From: DATBAX01 sp963723765
GTDB taxonomy: Bacteria; Acidobacteriota; Terriglobia; Terriglobales; Acidobacteriaceae
Direction: 5' to 3'
Assembly: GCA_963723765.1 (NCBI GenBank)
Contig: CAVRSD010000006.1
Coordinates: 62,001-126,000, forward strand
Length of the DNA: 64,000 nt
The position numbers were made by a program, and so were the translations under genes. Each line of letters begins with the position of its first letter. Within the stretch, counting starts at the first letter, position 1. Below the pieces are notes generated by a model that saw only the letters and a program-made list of their open reading frames with translations, had not been told where the DNA came from and ran no database searches. Shown in pieces: positions 1 through 8,600 of this stretch.

Positions 1-2
1 CG

Positions 3-455
3 CATTATTTCCGGTTCAGCCCCAGCATCATCAATGTCATGGTGATGACGTTTGTTCTGGTCACCAGCAGCTTGACTATGCTGATTGGTGTTGATGCTGC
101 GAAATCGGGGAACAAGCCAAAAGCAATTCGCTGGGCCTTCGTAACGGTCGCCGGCGGAATCCTATTTGCCGTCCTGCATATTCGCGAGTGGATGAACCTG
201 ATTAGCGAAGGATTGCGACCTGCGGAGAATCCATGGGGCTCAAGCCTGTTTGGAGCGACATTTTTTGGCATCACTGGAATGCACCTGTTGCATGTCCTCA
301 TCGGAGTGGTCGCCATTACAGTAGTGACCCTACGCTACAAGCGCGGCCGCTATAACGCCGATGACATGGAGATCTGGGGGCTGTACTGGCACTTTGTGGA
401 TTTGGTGTGGATGTTCGTTGTACCGCTGGTCTACCTGTTGAACGTCGCTCGCTAG
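3..455 (+). CDS. ctaE: Cytochrome c oxidase subunit III, 3' end (partial)
   Basis: The first 150 visible residues are in frame from base 3, so the gene begins upstream of the window; the first internal ATG, at 39, is not the start. The visible part has four hydrophobic helices. A Gly-Met-His-Leu-Leu-His stretch and the ending WHFVDLVW...PLVYLLNVAR are typical of the last two helices of haem-copper oxidase subunit III. This subunit stabilises the membrane core of aa3-type oxidase. The subunit IV gene follows 20 bases downstream, so the two are probably in one respiratory operon. The loss of the N-terminus is due only to the window edge. Confidence 0.93.
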   Translation, partial: HYFRFSPSIINVMVMTFVLVTSSLTMLIGVDAAKSGNKPKAIRWAFVTVAGGILFAVLHIREWMNLISEGLRPAENPWGSSLFGATFFGITGMHLLHVLIGVVAITVVTLRYKRGRYNADDMEIWGLYWHFVDLVWMFVVPLVYLLNVAR

Positions 456-475
456 GGAAGGCTCCGGAGAAAGAC

Positions 476-784
476 ATGAATACGGCTGAAAAACGAAGCA
501 ACGGACTCGCCACATATCTGATGATTTATGTCCTCATCTTGGCTATCGCTGGATTACAGGTGGTCCTGGCGTACACCGCATCCGGACTACAGCAATTTGT
601 GATCATGATGGTTTTTGCCGTGATCCAGGCGGCGCTTGCGATAACATTCTTCATGCACATGCGGACGGAACGCCGCAGTCTGTTCCTGTTGCTCATTCCA
701 GCGACCATCTTTGTGTTGCTAATGATGAACATGATCTGGTCCGATAGCTTTCGAATATCGCACGGCGCGCCCTTTACGCACTAA
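476..784 (+). CDS. ctaF: Cytochrome c oxidase subunit IV (prokaryotic type)
   Basis: A 102-residue protein with three membrane helices at about residues 15-35, 40-62 and 67-88, and a conserved FFMHMR segment after helix 2. This pattern is that of the small prokaryotic subunit IV (COX4_pro/CyoD-like) that assists assembly of the terminal oxidase. The reading frame is open further upstream (from 407), but the ATG at 476 follows GGAGA at 466-470 and gives the usual family length. It lies 20 bases after the subunit III stop, so co-transcription is likely. Confidence 0.88.
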   Translation: MNTAEKRSNGLATYLMIYVLILAIAGLQVVLAYTASGLQQFVIMMVFAVIQAALAITFFMHMRTERRSLFLLLIPATIFVLLMMNMIWSDSFRISHGAPFTH

Positions 785-808
785 CCGCCGGATGTAAAAT
801 AAAGAAAA

Positions 809-1078
809 ATGCACGCTCCGAAATTATTTCGATGGTTTAGCCTGGTCGCGGTCCTACTGGTTCTGTCCTCGCTCCCGGCATTTTCCCAGAGCTGCGCCCT
901 CTGTTACACCCAGGCGGCGGCTTCGGGTGCGCGCTTCATCGCGGCGCTACGCGGCGGAATTCTGGTCCTCGCAATCCCTCCAATGTTCATGTCGGTTGGT
1001 ATCACGGTGATGGCTTATCGGAAGCGCAACCAATTCCATCAGGCTGACGCCGATCAGGAATCCGATCGTAGCTGGTAG
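809..1078 (+). CDS. Small membrane protein with CxxC next to oxidase genes
   Basis: An 89-residue protein. Residues 10-27 form a signal peptide or first helix, followed by Cys29-Ala-Leu-Cys32 just after the membrane, and a second helix at about 50-68 that ends in a basic MAYRKR stop-transfer segment. It starts 24 bases after the subunit IV stop on the same strand, so it is probably the last gene of the oxidase operon. I do not recognise a named family. The exported CxxC next to oxidase genes fits a role in copper handling or thiol redox during oxidase assembly, but this is only inference from position and the two cysteines. Confidence 0.7.
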   Translation: MHAPKLFRWFSLVAVLLVLSSLPAFSQSCALCYTQAAASGARFIAALRGGILVLAIPPMFMSVGITVMAYRKRNQFHQADADQESDRSW

Positions 1079-1109
1079 CTGGGCGACGGCTGCTATTTTC
1101 TCAGCCCTC

Positions 1110-1475
1110 TCACTTGAAATGCCTTGGCGTTTGTCTGCGCACGAACGTTTTCGCGGCCGGAACTAACAATGAAACGGCAGATTCGATCGGCTCCGTTTCA
1201 CTAATGATCAGGTAGGTGTCGACGAATTCCGCTTTGGCGCGGGTCGTGCAGCATGCGGTGACGCAGTGAGCGACACGCGTACCGCATTGTTCCATCCAGA
1301 CCGCATACAAATCGTCAGAGACGCGCCTTGCGTAAATCTTCGGGACATTTGCGCCGCGCTTTCGGGCGTAGCCATAGGCAAGCTCCCACCAGACTTTGCA
1401 ATTTCCGTGATCTGACTCTTCGGGTTCGGGATTTTGGTGAGCCATTGATCTCGCGAGTTCCTGCACGATCAACAT
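1110..1475 (-). CDS. Hypothetical cysteine-containing protein (121 aa)
   Basis: The reading frame is open from further upstream (1556), but an ATG at 1475 overlaps the stop of a 58-residue ORF on the same strand by seven bases, a usual arrangement for translational coupling. From this start the product has 121 residues, with a WWELAYGYARKRG segment and a cysteine cluster (Cys-Gly-Thr...His-Cys-Val-Thr-Ala-Cys-Cys). No family was recognised, and there is no signal peptide or membrane segment. It is convergent with the oxidase genes. It could still be a spurious ORF, although the residue composition is protein-like. Confidence 0.45.
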   Translation of the reverse strand: MLIVQELARSMAHQNPEPEESDHGNCKVWWELAYGYARKRGANVPKIYARRVSDDLYAVWMEQCGTRVAHCVTACCTTRAKAEFVDTYLIISETEPIESAVSLLVPAAKTFVRRQTPRHFK

Positions 1476-1645
1476 GTGGTCTGAGCTACCGAGAACTGGC
1501 TGACTTCTAGCTCGACCGGTTCGCCCTTCTTGTTCGTGAACGAAATGCATCCACACACCTCGGTTTCCGGCGGCGCATAAATGAGATCATAACCGCAGTT
1601 GGTACGAACAACGTCTCGGAAATGCTCAGATGAACAAATTGTCAT
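1469..1645 (-). CDS. Hypothetical small protein (58 aa), coupled to the next ORF
   Basis: A short ORF read from ATG at 1645 to TGA at 1469-1471. It has a Cys-Gly-Tyr segment, a Cys-x-Cys (VCGCISFTNKKGEPVELEV) and a C-terminal cysteine. The composition resembles a folded beta-rich domain rather than random translation. Its stop overlaps the start of the 121-residue ORF (ATGTTGA), so the two are probably translated together. No family was recognised. It diverges from the b561-like gene at 1746. Confidence 0.4.
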   Translation of the reverse strand: MTICSSEHFRDVVRTNCGYDLIYAPPETEVCGCISFTNKKGEPVELEVSQFSVAQTTC

Positions 1646-1745
1646 CTGCCGGAAAACCTGCGTTAATCTTGCTTGCCTATCGTATTTTCATGGCTCTCAA
1701 ACTCCACGAAGTCACCGCGCCAATCGGAAAAGGGTGAGGTGCAGG

Positions 1746-2441
1746 ATGTTGAAGAAGATTTTTCGAAACCTGCACGGCAGTGTCGTCCCTTGCTTCGTCT
1801 TTTGGGTTTGTTTCTGCAATGTCTTGGCGCCCGCTCTGACCGCTCAGATGCTCGCGATGGGAAGCTTGAAATCGGTTACCGGCGAGTCCGAATCAGGGAA
1901 ACAGGACAATCTGCCGAATGCACCATCCACCGGTGCCGGTGCCAATGCCCCTTCTGTTGCCGACCTCGGCCTATCCCCGGAACAGACTCAGGGAAACGCG
2001 CAGGAACAGGCGTTACTGGATAAACGGACCCACATGCTAAAGATCCATCAACGTATGGGTTTGATCACCACGGTTCCCCTAATCGCGACCGTGATCGCCT
2101 CTATGGGAGCCGGGGGCAAGGACACCAGTACCGCTTCGCGCGATCTACATGCGGCTCTTGGCGGAGTGACTGGAGATTTGTATTTCATCACCGCTTACTA
2201 TGCGATCCGCGCGCCAAGAGTGCCTGGAACCGAAACCCGCGGTCCGATCCGTTTTCATAAGGCCATGGCCTGGATACATGGTCCTGGGATGATCCTCACA
2301 CCCATCCTCGGAATTATGGCTTTTGATCAAAAGAGTAAAGGAGAAAGGGTTCATGGTATCGCCTCCGCGCATGGACCGGTGGCCATCGTTACGGCCGGTA
2401 CGTTTGCGGCTGCGGTTCTTTCTGTGTCGGTGAAGTTCTAA
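1746..2441 (+). CDS. Membrane protein with cytochrome b561-like histidines
   Basis: A 231-residue protein starting at ATG 1746. The frame is open upstream to 1599, but residues from 1746 give a signal-like N-terminus, and a GAGG motif lies about ten bases before it. A low-complexity linker (about 40-95) precedes four helices at about 104-121, 136-154, 172-193 and 207-228. Histidines sit at helix ends (His101, His135, His171, His178, His209), as in b561-type haem b proteins. The YceI gene follows 9 bases after the stop; YceI and b561 proteins are often paired. I infer a membrane electron carrier. The haem assignment is not proven, because no full family signature was verified. Confidence 0.65.
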   Translation: MLKKIFRNLHGSVVPCFVFWVCFCNVLAPALTAQMLAMGSLKSVTGESESGKQDNLPNAPSTGAGANAPSVADLGLSPEQTQGNAQEQALLDKRTHMLKIHQRMGLITTVPLIATVIASMGAGGKDTSTASRDLHAALGGVTGDLYFITAYYAIRAPRVPGTETRGPIRFHKAMAWIHGPGMILTPILGIMAFDQKSKGERVHGIASAHGPVAIVTAGTFAAAVLSVSVKF

Positions 2442-2450
2442 GCGCTCTTT

Positions 2451-2990
2451 ATGAATAAGAAAATTCTGATCGAATTCTTGTTCGTCACCCTCCCCCTCTT
2501 TGCTGGAGCCGATAGCCAATGGGTCCTAAGAGAGAGCACTCTCACTTACCATGTTTCACACCCGCTGCATCAGACCGAGGGAGTCAGCCATGGAGCGAAA
2601 GGGAAAGGCGTTTGCCATGCGGGTCAATGCGACTTCCTGATCGCGGTACCGGTAAAATCGTTCGATTCTGGTGACAGCAACCGTGATCTTCACATGCTCC
2701 AGGTCACGCGCGGCGCGGAGTTTCCGCTAATTACCGTGCGTACACGGGTGCCGGAATCAGCTGCCGCCTCCACGACCATCAACTTAGATCTGGAGATTCA
2801 GTTTGCCGGCCAGACCGCCCAATACAAGCAAATCCCCTTCAAAGTGGAAATACACGATGGTGAGACTCACATCGCTGGCACAATTCCGATCAAGCTTTCC
2901 GACTTCAAAATTGAGCCGCCATCGCTCCTGACGATGGCGGTCAAGAATGAAGTTCCGGTGCACGTGGACATGGCCTGGCGCCCCCAGTGA
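2451..2990 (+). CDS. YceI-family periplasmic protein
   Basis: A 179-residue protein with a signal peptide (about 1-20) and then a lipocalin-like YceI domain. The visible family features are the opening WVLRESTLTYHVSHPLHQ strand, the conserved VPVKSFDSGDSNRDLHML segment and the closing IPIKLSDFKIEPPSLL. YceI proteins bind isoprenoid-type lipids such as polyprenols or quinones in the periplasm. It immediately follows the b561-like gene, which supports a shared role in quinone or lipid redox. The downstream two-component system begins 89 bases later and may regulate the pair. Confidence 0.85.
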   Translation: MNKKILIEFLFVTLPLFAGADSQWVLRESTLTYHVSHPLHQTEGVSHGAKGKGVCHAGQCDFLIAVPVKSFDSGDSNRDLHMLQVTRGAEFPLITVRTRVPESAAASTTINLDLEIQFAGQTAQYKQIPFKVEIHDGETHIAGTIPIKLSDFKIEPPSLLTMAVKNEVPVHVDMAWRPQ

Positions 2991-3079
2991 GTGGAGGTAT
3001 TTCCGATTTAGTGCGTTTCTGTTTCTACTTCCCGCATCCTAGAAGGAGGTGTAGAGTCTTGGACTGGCGGGGGAAGCCT

Positions 3080-3757
3080 ATGCGATTGCTGTTAGTGGAG
3101 GATGATCTATCCATCCAGCAGTTTCTCAAACGTGCGCTGGCCGACACCGGCTATCAGGTTGATACAGCCAGCACGGCGAAAGCTGGAGAAACTGCGGCCC
3201 TGGAAGGCATTCACGACGCCTTTATCATCGATCTTGGCCTTCCTGATTTGGATGGATTAGACTTGATCGCTCGCTGCCGCGCTCAGGGCAGTTCTACGCC
3301 GGTTTTGATCCTGTCTGCCCGACGTTCTGTGGACGAGCGGGTCCGGGGGTTGGAGCAGGGCGGAGACGACTATCTCACCAAGCCATTCGCCCTCCCCGAA
3401 CTGCTAGCAAGGCTGAGAAATCTCCTACGCAGGTCGGCGGTTCCACCCAATGAATCTGTCCGCCTGCAGGCTGCCGACCTCCAGCTTGACCTGATGCGCA
3501 GGGAAGCGCGGCGGGGCGATCAGATGCTGCAATTGACCCCACAGGAGTTTTCCCTCCTGGAATATCTGTGCCGCAACGAAGGTCGTGTGGTAACTCGTAC
3601 TATGATTCTGGACCATGTCTGGCGGATGCGGATTGATCCCGCAACTAATGTTGTGGATGTCCATATCTATCGTCTGCGCAGCAAGGTAGATCATGACAAA
3701 CCACGACCACTGATCCACACAATTCGCGGTGTTGGCTATGTTCTCAAGACTGCTTAA
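3080..3757 (+). CDS. OmpR-family response regulator
   Basis: 225 residues from ATG 3080. The frame is open back to 2987, but only from 3080 does the protein begin with the standard receiver strand MRLLLVEDD. The receiver domain has Asp8/Asp9, phosphoacceptor Asp51 in FIIDLGLPDLDG and Lys101 in LTKPF. The C-terminal winged helix (about 125-222) has the TPQEFSLLEYL and VDVHIYRLRSKV segments of OmpR/PhoB proteins. It overlaps its kinase gene by 20 bases. Its target is unknown; the YceI-b561 pair upstream or the large receptor gene downstream are candidates by position. Confidence 0.93.
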   Translation: MRLLLVEDDLSIQQFLKRALADTGYQVDTASTAKAGETAALEGIHDAFIIDLGLPDLDGLDLIARCRAQGSSTPVLILSARRSVDERVRGLEQGGDDYLTKPFALPELLARLRNLLRRSAVPPNESVRLQAADLQLDLMRREARRGDQMLQLTPQEFSLLEYLCRNEGRVVTRTMILDHVWRMRIDPATNVVDVHIYRLRSKVDHDKPRPLIHTIRGVGYVLKTA

Positions 3758-5174
3758 GAATTTGCGTACTACCGCCGCTTGGCGGATCTCGATGTGGACG
3801 ACTCTGGCGTTCGCGCTCGGGACCGCTGTAGCTTTCTTCATTGTCTATGTTCTTGTTGCTCAGGGCGTCCGCGAGCGCAGTGACACCTGGCTTACGGGCG
3901 AAGCCGAAGTTCTTGCCCAGGTTTCGGCCGATACGCCGAGTGACCACATATACAGGCGGATAGGTCGAGAGGTCGCCGAGCTTGCTACCCAGGAAGTCCC
4001 GGACGAGCGCAATGCTCGCGGGGAAAGGCTGAATACTGTCTTCTTCCTGGCAACAGATTCCAATACCAGCGATGCTCCATTGTGGGTGGGTCCCGGTCCC
4101 AAGGATGCTTTTGTAACGGCAATTCAGCAATCGATGCTCGTTTTGGGCGCTCCGAAGTCCATCTCGGTGCGAGGTTGGCCCCAGACGTTTCGAGTCGTTG
4201 TCAAAGTGCAAAACGGAAGAACAATTTACCTGGGACTTTCGGATCGGGGCGCCAAACATTTGTTGCGCACTCTGGCCAACCGATTCCTGATGGGATGGGC
4301 CGGGATGTTTTTGCTCGGCTTCGTAATTTCCTATTGGAGCGCCCGTCGCACCCTATTACGTGTCGAACGCATCACGGAGGCCGTTGCGCGAATTGGCACC
4401 GAGGGTTTAGAGGAACGATTGCCTGAACCTGTGAGTTCGGATGAAATCTCCCGGCTGGCAAAGACCTTTAATCATATGTTGGATCGACTCCAGTCTTCGG
4501 TGAATCAGCTTCGAACTGTGACCGGCGCGGTGGCCCACGACCTCAAAAGCCCAGTGACTTTGATCCGAGGGACTCTCGAATCCGCATTATGCAATGACGA
4601 AAATGATCAATGGCGCGAGCCGGTTGGAGAAACCATCGAAGCTCTCGATAAGCTTTTGCAGTTGCTCAACACAACCTTAGATCTTGCTGAAGCGGAGGCT
4701 GGTGCTCTTCGCCTGGAGTGCAAGCCACTTGACTTCTCCGATGTCGTAAGAAAGCTGGTTGATATTTACCAGCCAGCTATGACTGAGCGCCGCCATCAGG
4801 TGACGCTTGATCTCGAGGAGCATGTGATCGTAGATGCTGATTCGTCTCTTCTAAATCGCATGGTCAGTAACTTGCTTGAGAATGAGTTGACGCACTTGCC
4901 TGAGGAGTGCCTAGTGAGTATTCGACTGCATTCCCATCAAGGAGCGGCCGAACTGGTGATTGAGGACAACGGTTTAGGATTTCCGTCGGAGATTGGGATC
5001 CGGGCTTTCGATCGCTTTGTCAAGGGAGAACACTCTCCCGGCCACGGTCTCGGATTAGCGTTTGTGGATGCAGTTGTCAAGGCACACGGCGGCTCGGCTC
5101 GGATCTCCGAACGTGTGGGAGGCGGCGCCGTCATGATCTTGTCGCTGCCTGTTACTGTGCTCCAAATGTTATGA
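3738..5174 (+). CDS. Sensor histidine kinase (HAMP, HisKA, HATPase)
   Basis: 478 residues from ATG 3738 (a GTG at 3729 is also possible). Helices at about 22-44 and 186-202 enclose a periplasmic sensor of roughly 140 residues. Then come a HAMP domain (about 200-252), the phosphorylated His267 in GAVAHDLKSP, the N-box NLLENELTHLPEE (about 378-390), and the ATP-binding DNGLG (410-414) and GHGLGL (435-440). The N-box departs from the common NLLxNAxKYT form, though both asparagines are present. It overlaps the response regulator gene and is its obvious partner. The signal is unknown. Confidence 0.92.
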   Translation: MFSRLLKNLRTTAAWRISMWTTLAFALGTAVAFFIVYVLVAQGVRERSDTWLTGEAEVLAQVSADTPSDHIYRRIGREVAELATQEVPDERNARGERLNTVFFLATDSNTSDAPLWVGPGPKDAFVTAIQQSMLVLGAPKSISVRGWPQTFRVVVKVQNGRTIYLGLSDRGAKHLLRTLANRFLMGWAGMFLLGFVISYWSARRTLLRVERITEAVARIGTEGLEERLPEPVSSDEISRLAKTFNHMLDRLQSSVNQLRTVTGAVAHDLKSPVTLIRGTLESALCNDENDQWREPVGETIEALDKLLQLLNTTLDLAEAEAGALRLECKPLDFSDVVRKLVDIYQPAMTERRHQVTLDLEEHVIVDADSSLLNRMVSNLLENELTHLPEECLVSIRLHSHQGAAELVIEDNGLGFPSEIGIRAFDRFVKGEHSPGHGLGLAFVDAVVKAHGGSARISERVGGGAVMILSLPVTVLQML

Positions 5175-5614
5175 AGTATGTATCCTTAATACAGCTGCAA
5201 TTCGTACCTTATGGGGAAGGAGGTCAATATGGTCTGCAAGCTCAGAACAAGCATGCCGTTAGTTTTGTCGAGCTTGGCGTTTACACCAACAATCGTATGA
5301 ATGGGCCCGTGGAGTCAGGATGCCCGTTTACATCCGCTTCGATTTTCTGCAAAGAGTGTGGACAGTCCATACCGAGACACCAAATTTCGATGCCAGGGTT
5401 CGGTGGTTCCCACCCTTCCCAAAATCGGGGAAGGACGGGCCACCCTCTCTTTGTAGTGGCGCAAAGGCAAGCCACTTGCTAGAACGTGCCTCCCGGTCAC
5501 CATTCAGCCCCGCGAGCACGCCAAAATCGTTTTAATCTAGTTTTGTTTGCAATTGTCTTGAAAAGGGGTCCTGGGGTTGTAGTATCCTTCCTCGCAATTC
5601 CCCGGGAGGCCAAA
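5175..5614. other. Intergenic region with hairpin, repeat and receptor promoter
   Basis: About 440 bases without a convincing gene. It contains a stem-loop at 5413-5434 (CCTTCCC / GGGAAGG) followed by an ACGGGCCACCCTC tail. This tail is shared with hairpins elsewhere in the window, which marks it as a member of a dispersed repeat family. A candidate promoter for the downstream receptor lies at 5558-5585. Short ORFs across this stretch are composed of the repeat and have no protein-like features. Confidence 0.6.
5558..5585 (+). promoter_or_regulatory. Candidate promoter of the TonB-dependent receptor gene
   Basis: TTGAAA at 5558-5563 and TAGTAT at 5580-5585, with a 16-base spacer. The first differs from TTGACA in one position, and the second matches TATAAT in four. 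The predicted transcript start is about 22 bases before the GGGAGG ribosome binding site (5604-5609) of the receptor gene. Confidence 0.45.
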
Positions 5615-8600
5615 ATGTCCACGCCCGCTTCGATTCTTCGCCATCATTGCCAACGGATCCTAACCAGCTTTGTGGTCGTCGCGATCTTGATCGCCTTGCC
5701 GTCCGTGCTGTTCGGCCAGGGCTACTTCGGGACCGTCAGCGGCGAATTGAAGGATGCCACTGGTGCGGTGGTGCCGGGAGTCAAGGTCGTCCTCTCCGAC
5801 CAGCAGAAGGGATTCGCATTTAAGGCGACATCGGACGCCACCGGACGTTACTTGTTCCGTGCGATTCCGCCGGGATTGTATTCGGTGACGGCTGAAATGA
5901 AGGGCTTTGAAAAGACCGAGCGCACTGGCGTGAAGGTGGATGTCAACGAGAATGCGAGCGTGGACATGACTCTGAAGGTTGCCGGGGGAACGCAAACTGT
6001 GGATGTCGAGGCTCAGGGAGCAAACCTCCAAACTGAAGATGCGGTGACCGGCCAGGTCATCAATCGCAGGTTCATTAACGACCTGCCTTTGATTGACCGC
6101 AACGTGACGGACCTGACTTATCTGGCGCCTGGCGTCGGGGACATGAGCGACTCGAACCACGCCAGCGACACCAATGGAACGAACTTTGTTTCCAACGGCA
6201 GCCGCGGGGCCGGGGCCGACATCCTGACCGATGGCGCATCCGTGACCAACTCCGAACCGAATGGCGGAATTACCCAAGCCACTTATATTCCGTCCCCCGA
6301 GGCGGTGGAAGAATTCAAGGTCGAGCAGTCGAACTTTAGTGCCGAATACGGTTTTTCGGGGGCATCGGTCGTCAACATGGTCACGCGCTCGGGCACCAAC
6401 AAGTTCCATGGCAGCGCCTATGACTTTGTGCGCGACCAGATCACCGATGCCAACAACTGGTTCAACGACCAGAACGGTATTCCCATCGCGCCGCTGCGCC
6501 GCAACAACTACGGCGTAACCGTCGGGGGACCGATCATCAAGAACAAGACTTTCTTCTTTTTCGACTATGACGGACTTCGCCAGACCACGATGAGCACAAG
6601 CCAAGCCGGCGTTCCCAGCATGGCCATGCGCGGCGGAGATTTTGGCGAGGTATGTACGTCACAAGGCGGAGCGTTCGACGCTAGCGGAGAATGCATGAGC
6701 GGCGGGCAGCCTCTACCGATTGGGCAGATTTGGGACCCGTACAGCGGCACCTATGACCCTACCGTGGGTGGGCCAATCCGCAGCACCTTCATTCCCTTCA
6801 ACAACATCGCAACCTACACCAGCCCGGGCAGTCCCTATCTGCCCGCCAATTTACAACCACCGAGCGGGCCCGGCAATCTGATCGATCCGGTCGCTCAAAA
6901 GATGATGAACCTGTTTCCTCAGCCAAATATCAGTAATAACGGTATCTACGACAACTGGATCGGCTCCGGGCCAGCTCAGGGGTTCAATGATCAGTTCGAC
7001 ATCAAGATTGACCACCGCTTCAGCGAAAAGAACCTGATGAGCGCGAAGTACTCCTACCAGTACAATCATGGCACCAGCTTCAACTGCTTCAAGAACTTCA
7101 CCGATCCCTGTAACGGTGGACCCAACTGGACCAATGCGCACTTATTTGCGATCAACGACACGGAAACCATTTCTCCCACTTTATTGCTGACCGCCACGCT
7201 CGGATTTACCCGCGGCGTTTGGCACATTGACGCCTACAATCCACAAGGCGTTACCGATCCGCTGGGCACGCTTGGCTTCCCTTCGTATCTAGACTCCAAT
7301 GGATTTCAAGGCGTCCCCGCCATCTTCATCGGCCAGTATTTTTCAGCGGGTTATACCAGCATGGGCTCCGACCCCTATGGCAATTACAGGCTGGGCCAAG
7401 ACACAGGACAGTTGACCACCTCTCTTGATAAGGTGCACGGCGCGCACGAGCTGAAATTCGGGTTTGAGGGACGGTTGCACCAAATGAACTACATTCAGAC
7501 CAACGCGCCCGTCGGCACCTTTAACTTCGACTCGAACGGATCCTCCGAGGGGCCTAACGACATTGCCATGTACGGCGGCGACCCCATGGCCAGCTTCCTG
7601 ATGGGCACCATGAGCAGCGGTTCCTACGAAATCCAAATTCGACCGGCGACCGAGAACTTCCAGTACGGCGCCTTCGTCCAGGACAACTGGAAGGTGACTC
7701 CCAAACTGACCCTGAACCTCGGCTTGCGTTACGACGTAACCCTGCCCCGAACGGAACGCGACAATCGACAGGACTACTTTGATCCCAATGTTAAGTCTCC
7801 TTTAAACGGAGGCAGTGTTTCGTACACGGATTACTTCACCGGCCAGCCAACCACTCTTCAACTGCACGGGGGCGAGGTCTTCGTGAACTCCAGCCAGCGC
7901 ACGGCCTATGTTACGGACTGGAGCGATATTCAGCCGCGCTTCGGCTTTGCCTACCAGTTCGCGCCCAAGATGGTGGTTCGGGGAGGTTACGGGATTTATT
8001 ACGGTCAGTCCCGATCAGGCGTGACTGGCGTGATGCCCTACGGTGGCCAGGGGTTTAACGAGTACACCAACGTAATGACGACTTATCAGGATCAAGGCAA
8101 TACTCCCTGGGTGCATCTGGATAATCCCTATCCAAATGGGTTGAACCAGCCTGCCGGGAATTCACTTGGGCTGTTGAATGACATCGGGTATGGAGCCAAT
8201 GGACCCCTCCGCAGTCCCGGCGCGAACCAGACGCCTTATGAACAGAGCTGGAGCTTCGGAATAGAACGGGAACTGCCCTCCAATATCGTGGTCATCGCAC
8301 AATACATCGGAAAGAATGGAACCCATCTTCCGTTCAGCGGCGCCAACCAACTGGATATTCTGGGGCCCTGGATCGAGAGCGCCTCGCCAACTCAGATCAG
8401 CAACCTGCTTACCTTCGTGCCCAATCCTTTCTCCTCACAAAACGGCGGACCCATTAGCGACCCCAACAGTTCCCTTTCTTCACCAACGGTGCAGGAGCTT
8501 CAACTGCAGCTTCCCTACCCGCAATTCACTGGGGTGAGTACCGACGTTCAAATGATTGCGAATTCCAGCTACAACGCGCTGCAACTGAGTGCGGAAAAGC

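Noticed and set aside
5171..5482. 103-residue plus-strand ORF after the histidine kinase
   Set aside because: It overlaps a dispersed hairpin repeat, has low protein-like character and no ribosome binding site; the same repeat words occur in other gaps.
5660..6604. 314-residue minus-strand ORF opposite the TonB-dependent receptor
   Set aside because: The plus-strand frame is a clear receptor; the antisense frame is a codon-bias shadow rich in Val, Arg, Gly and His with no domain.
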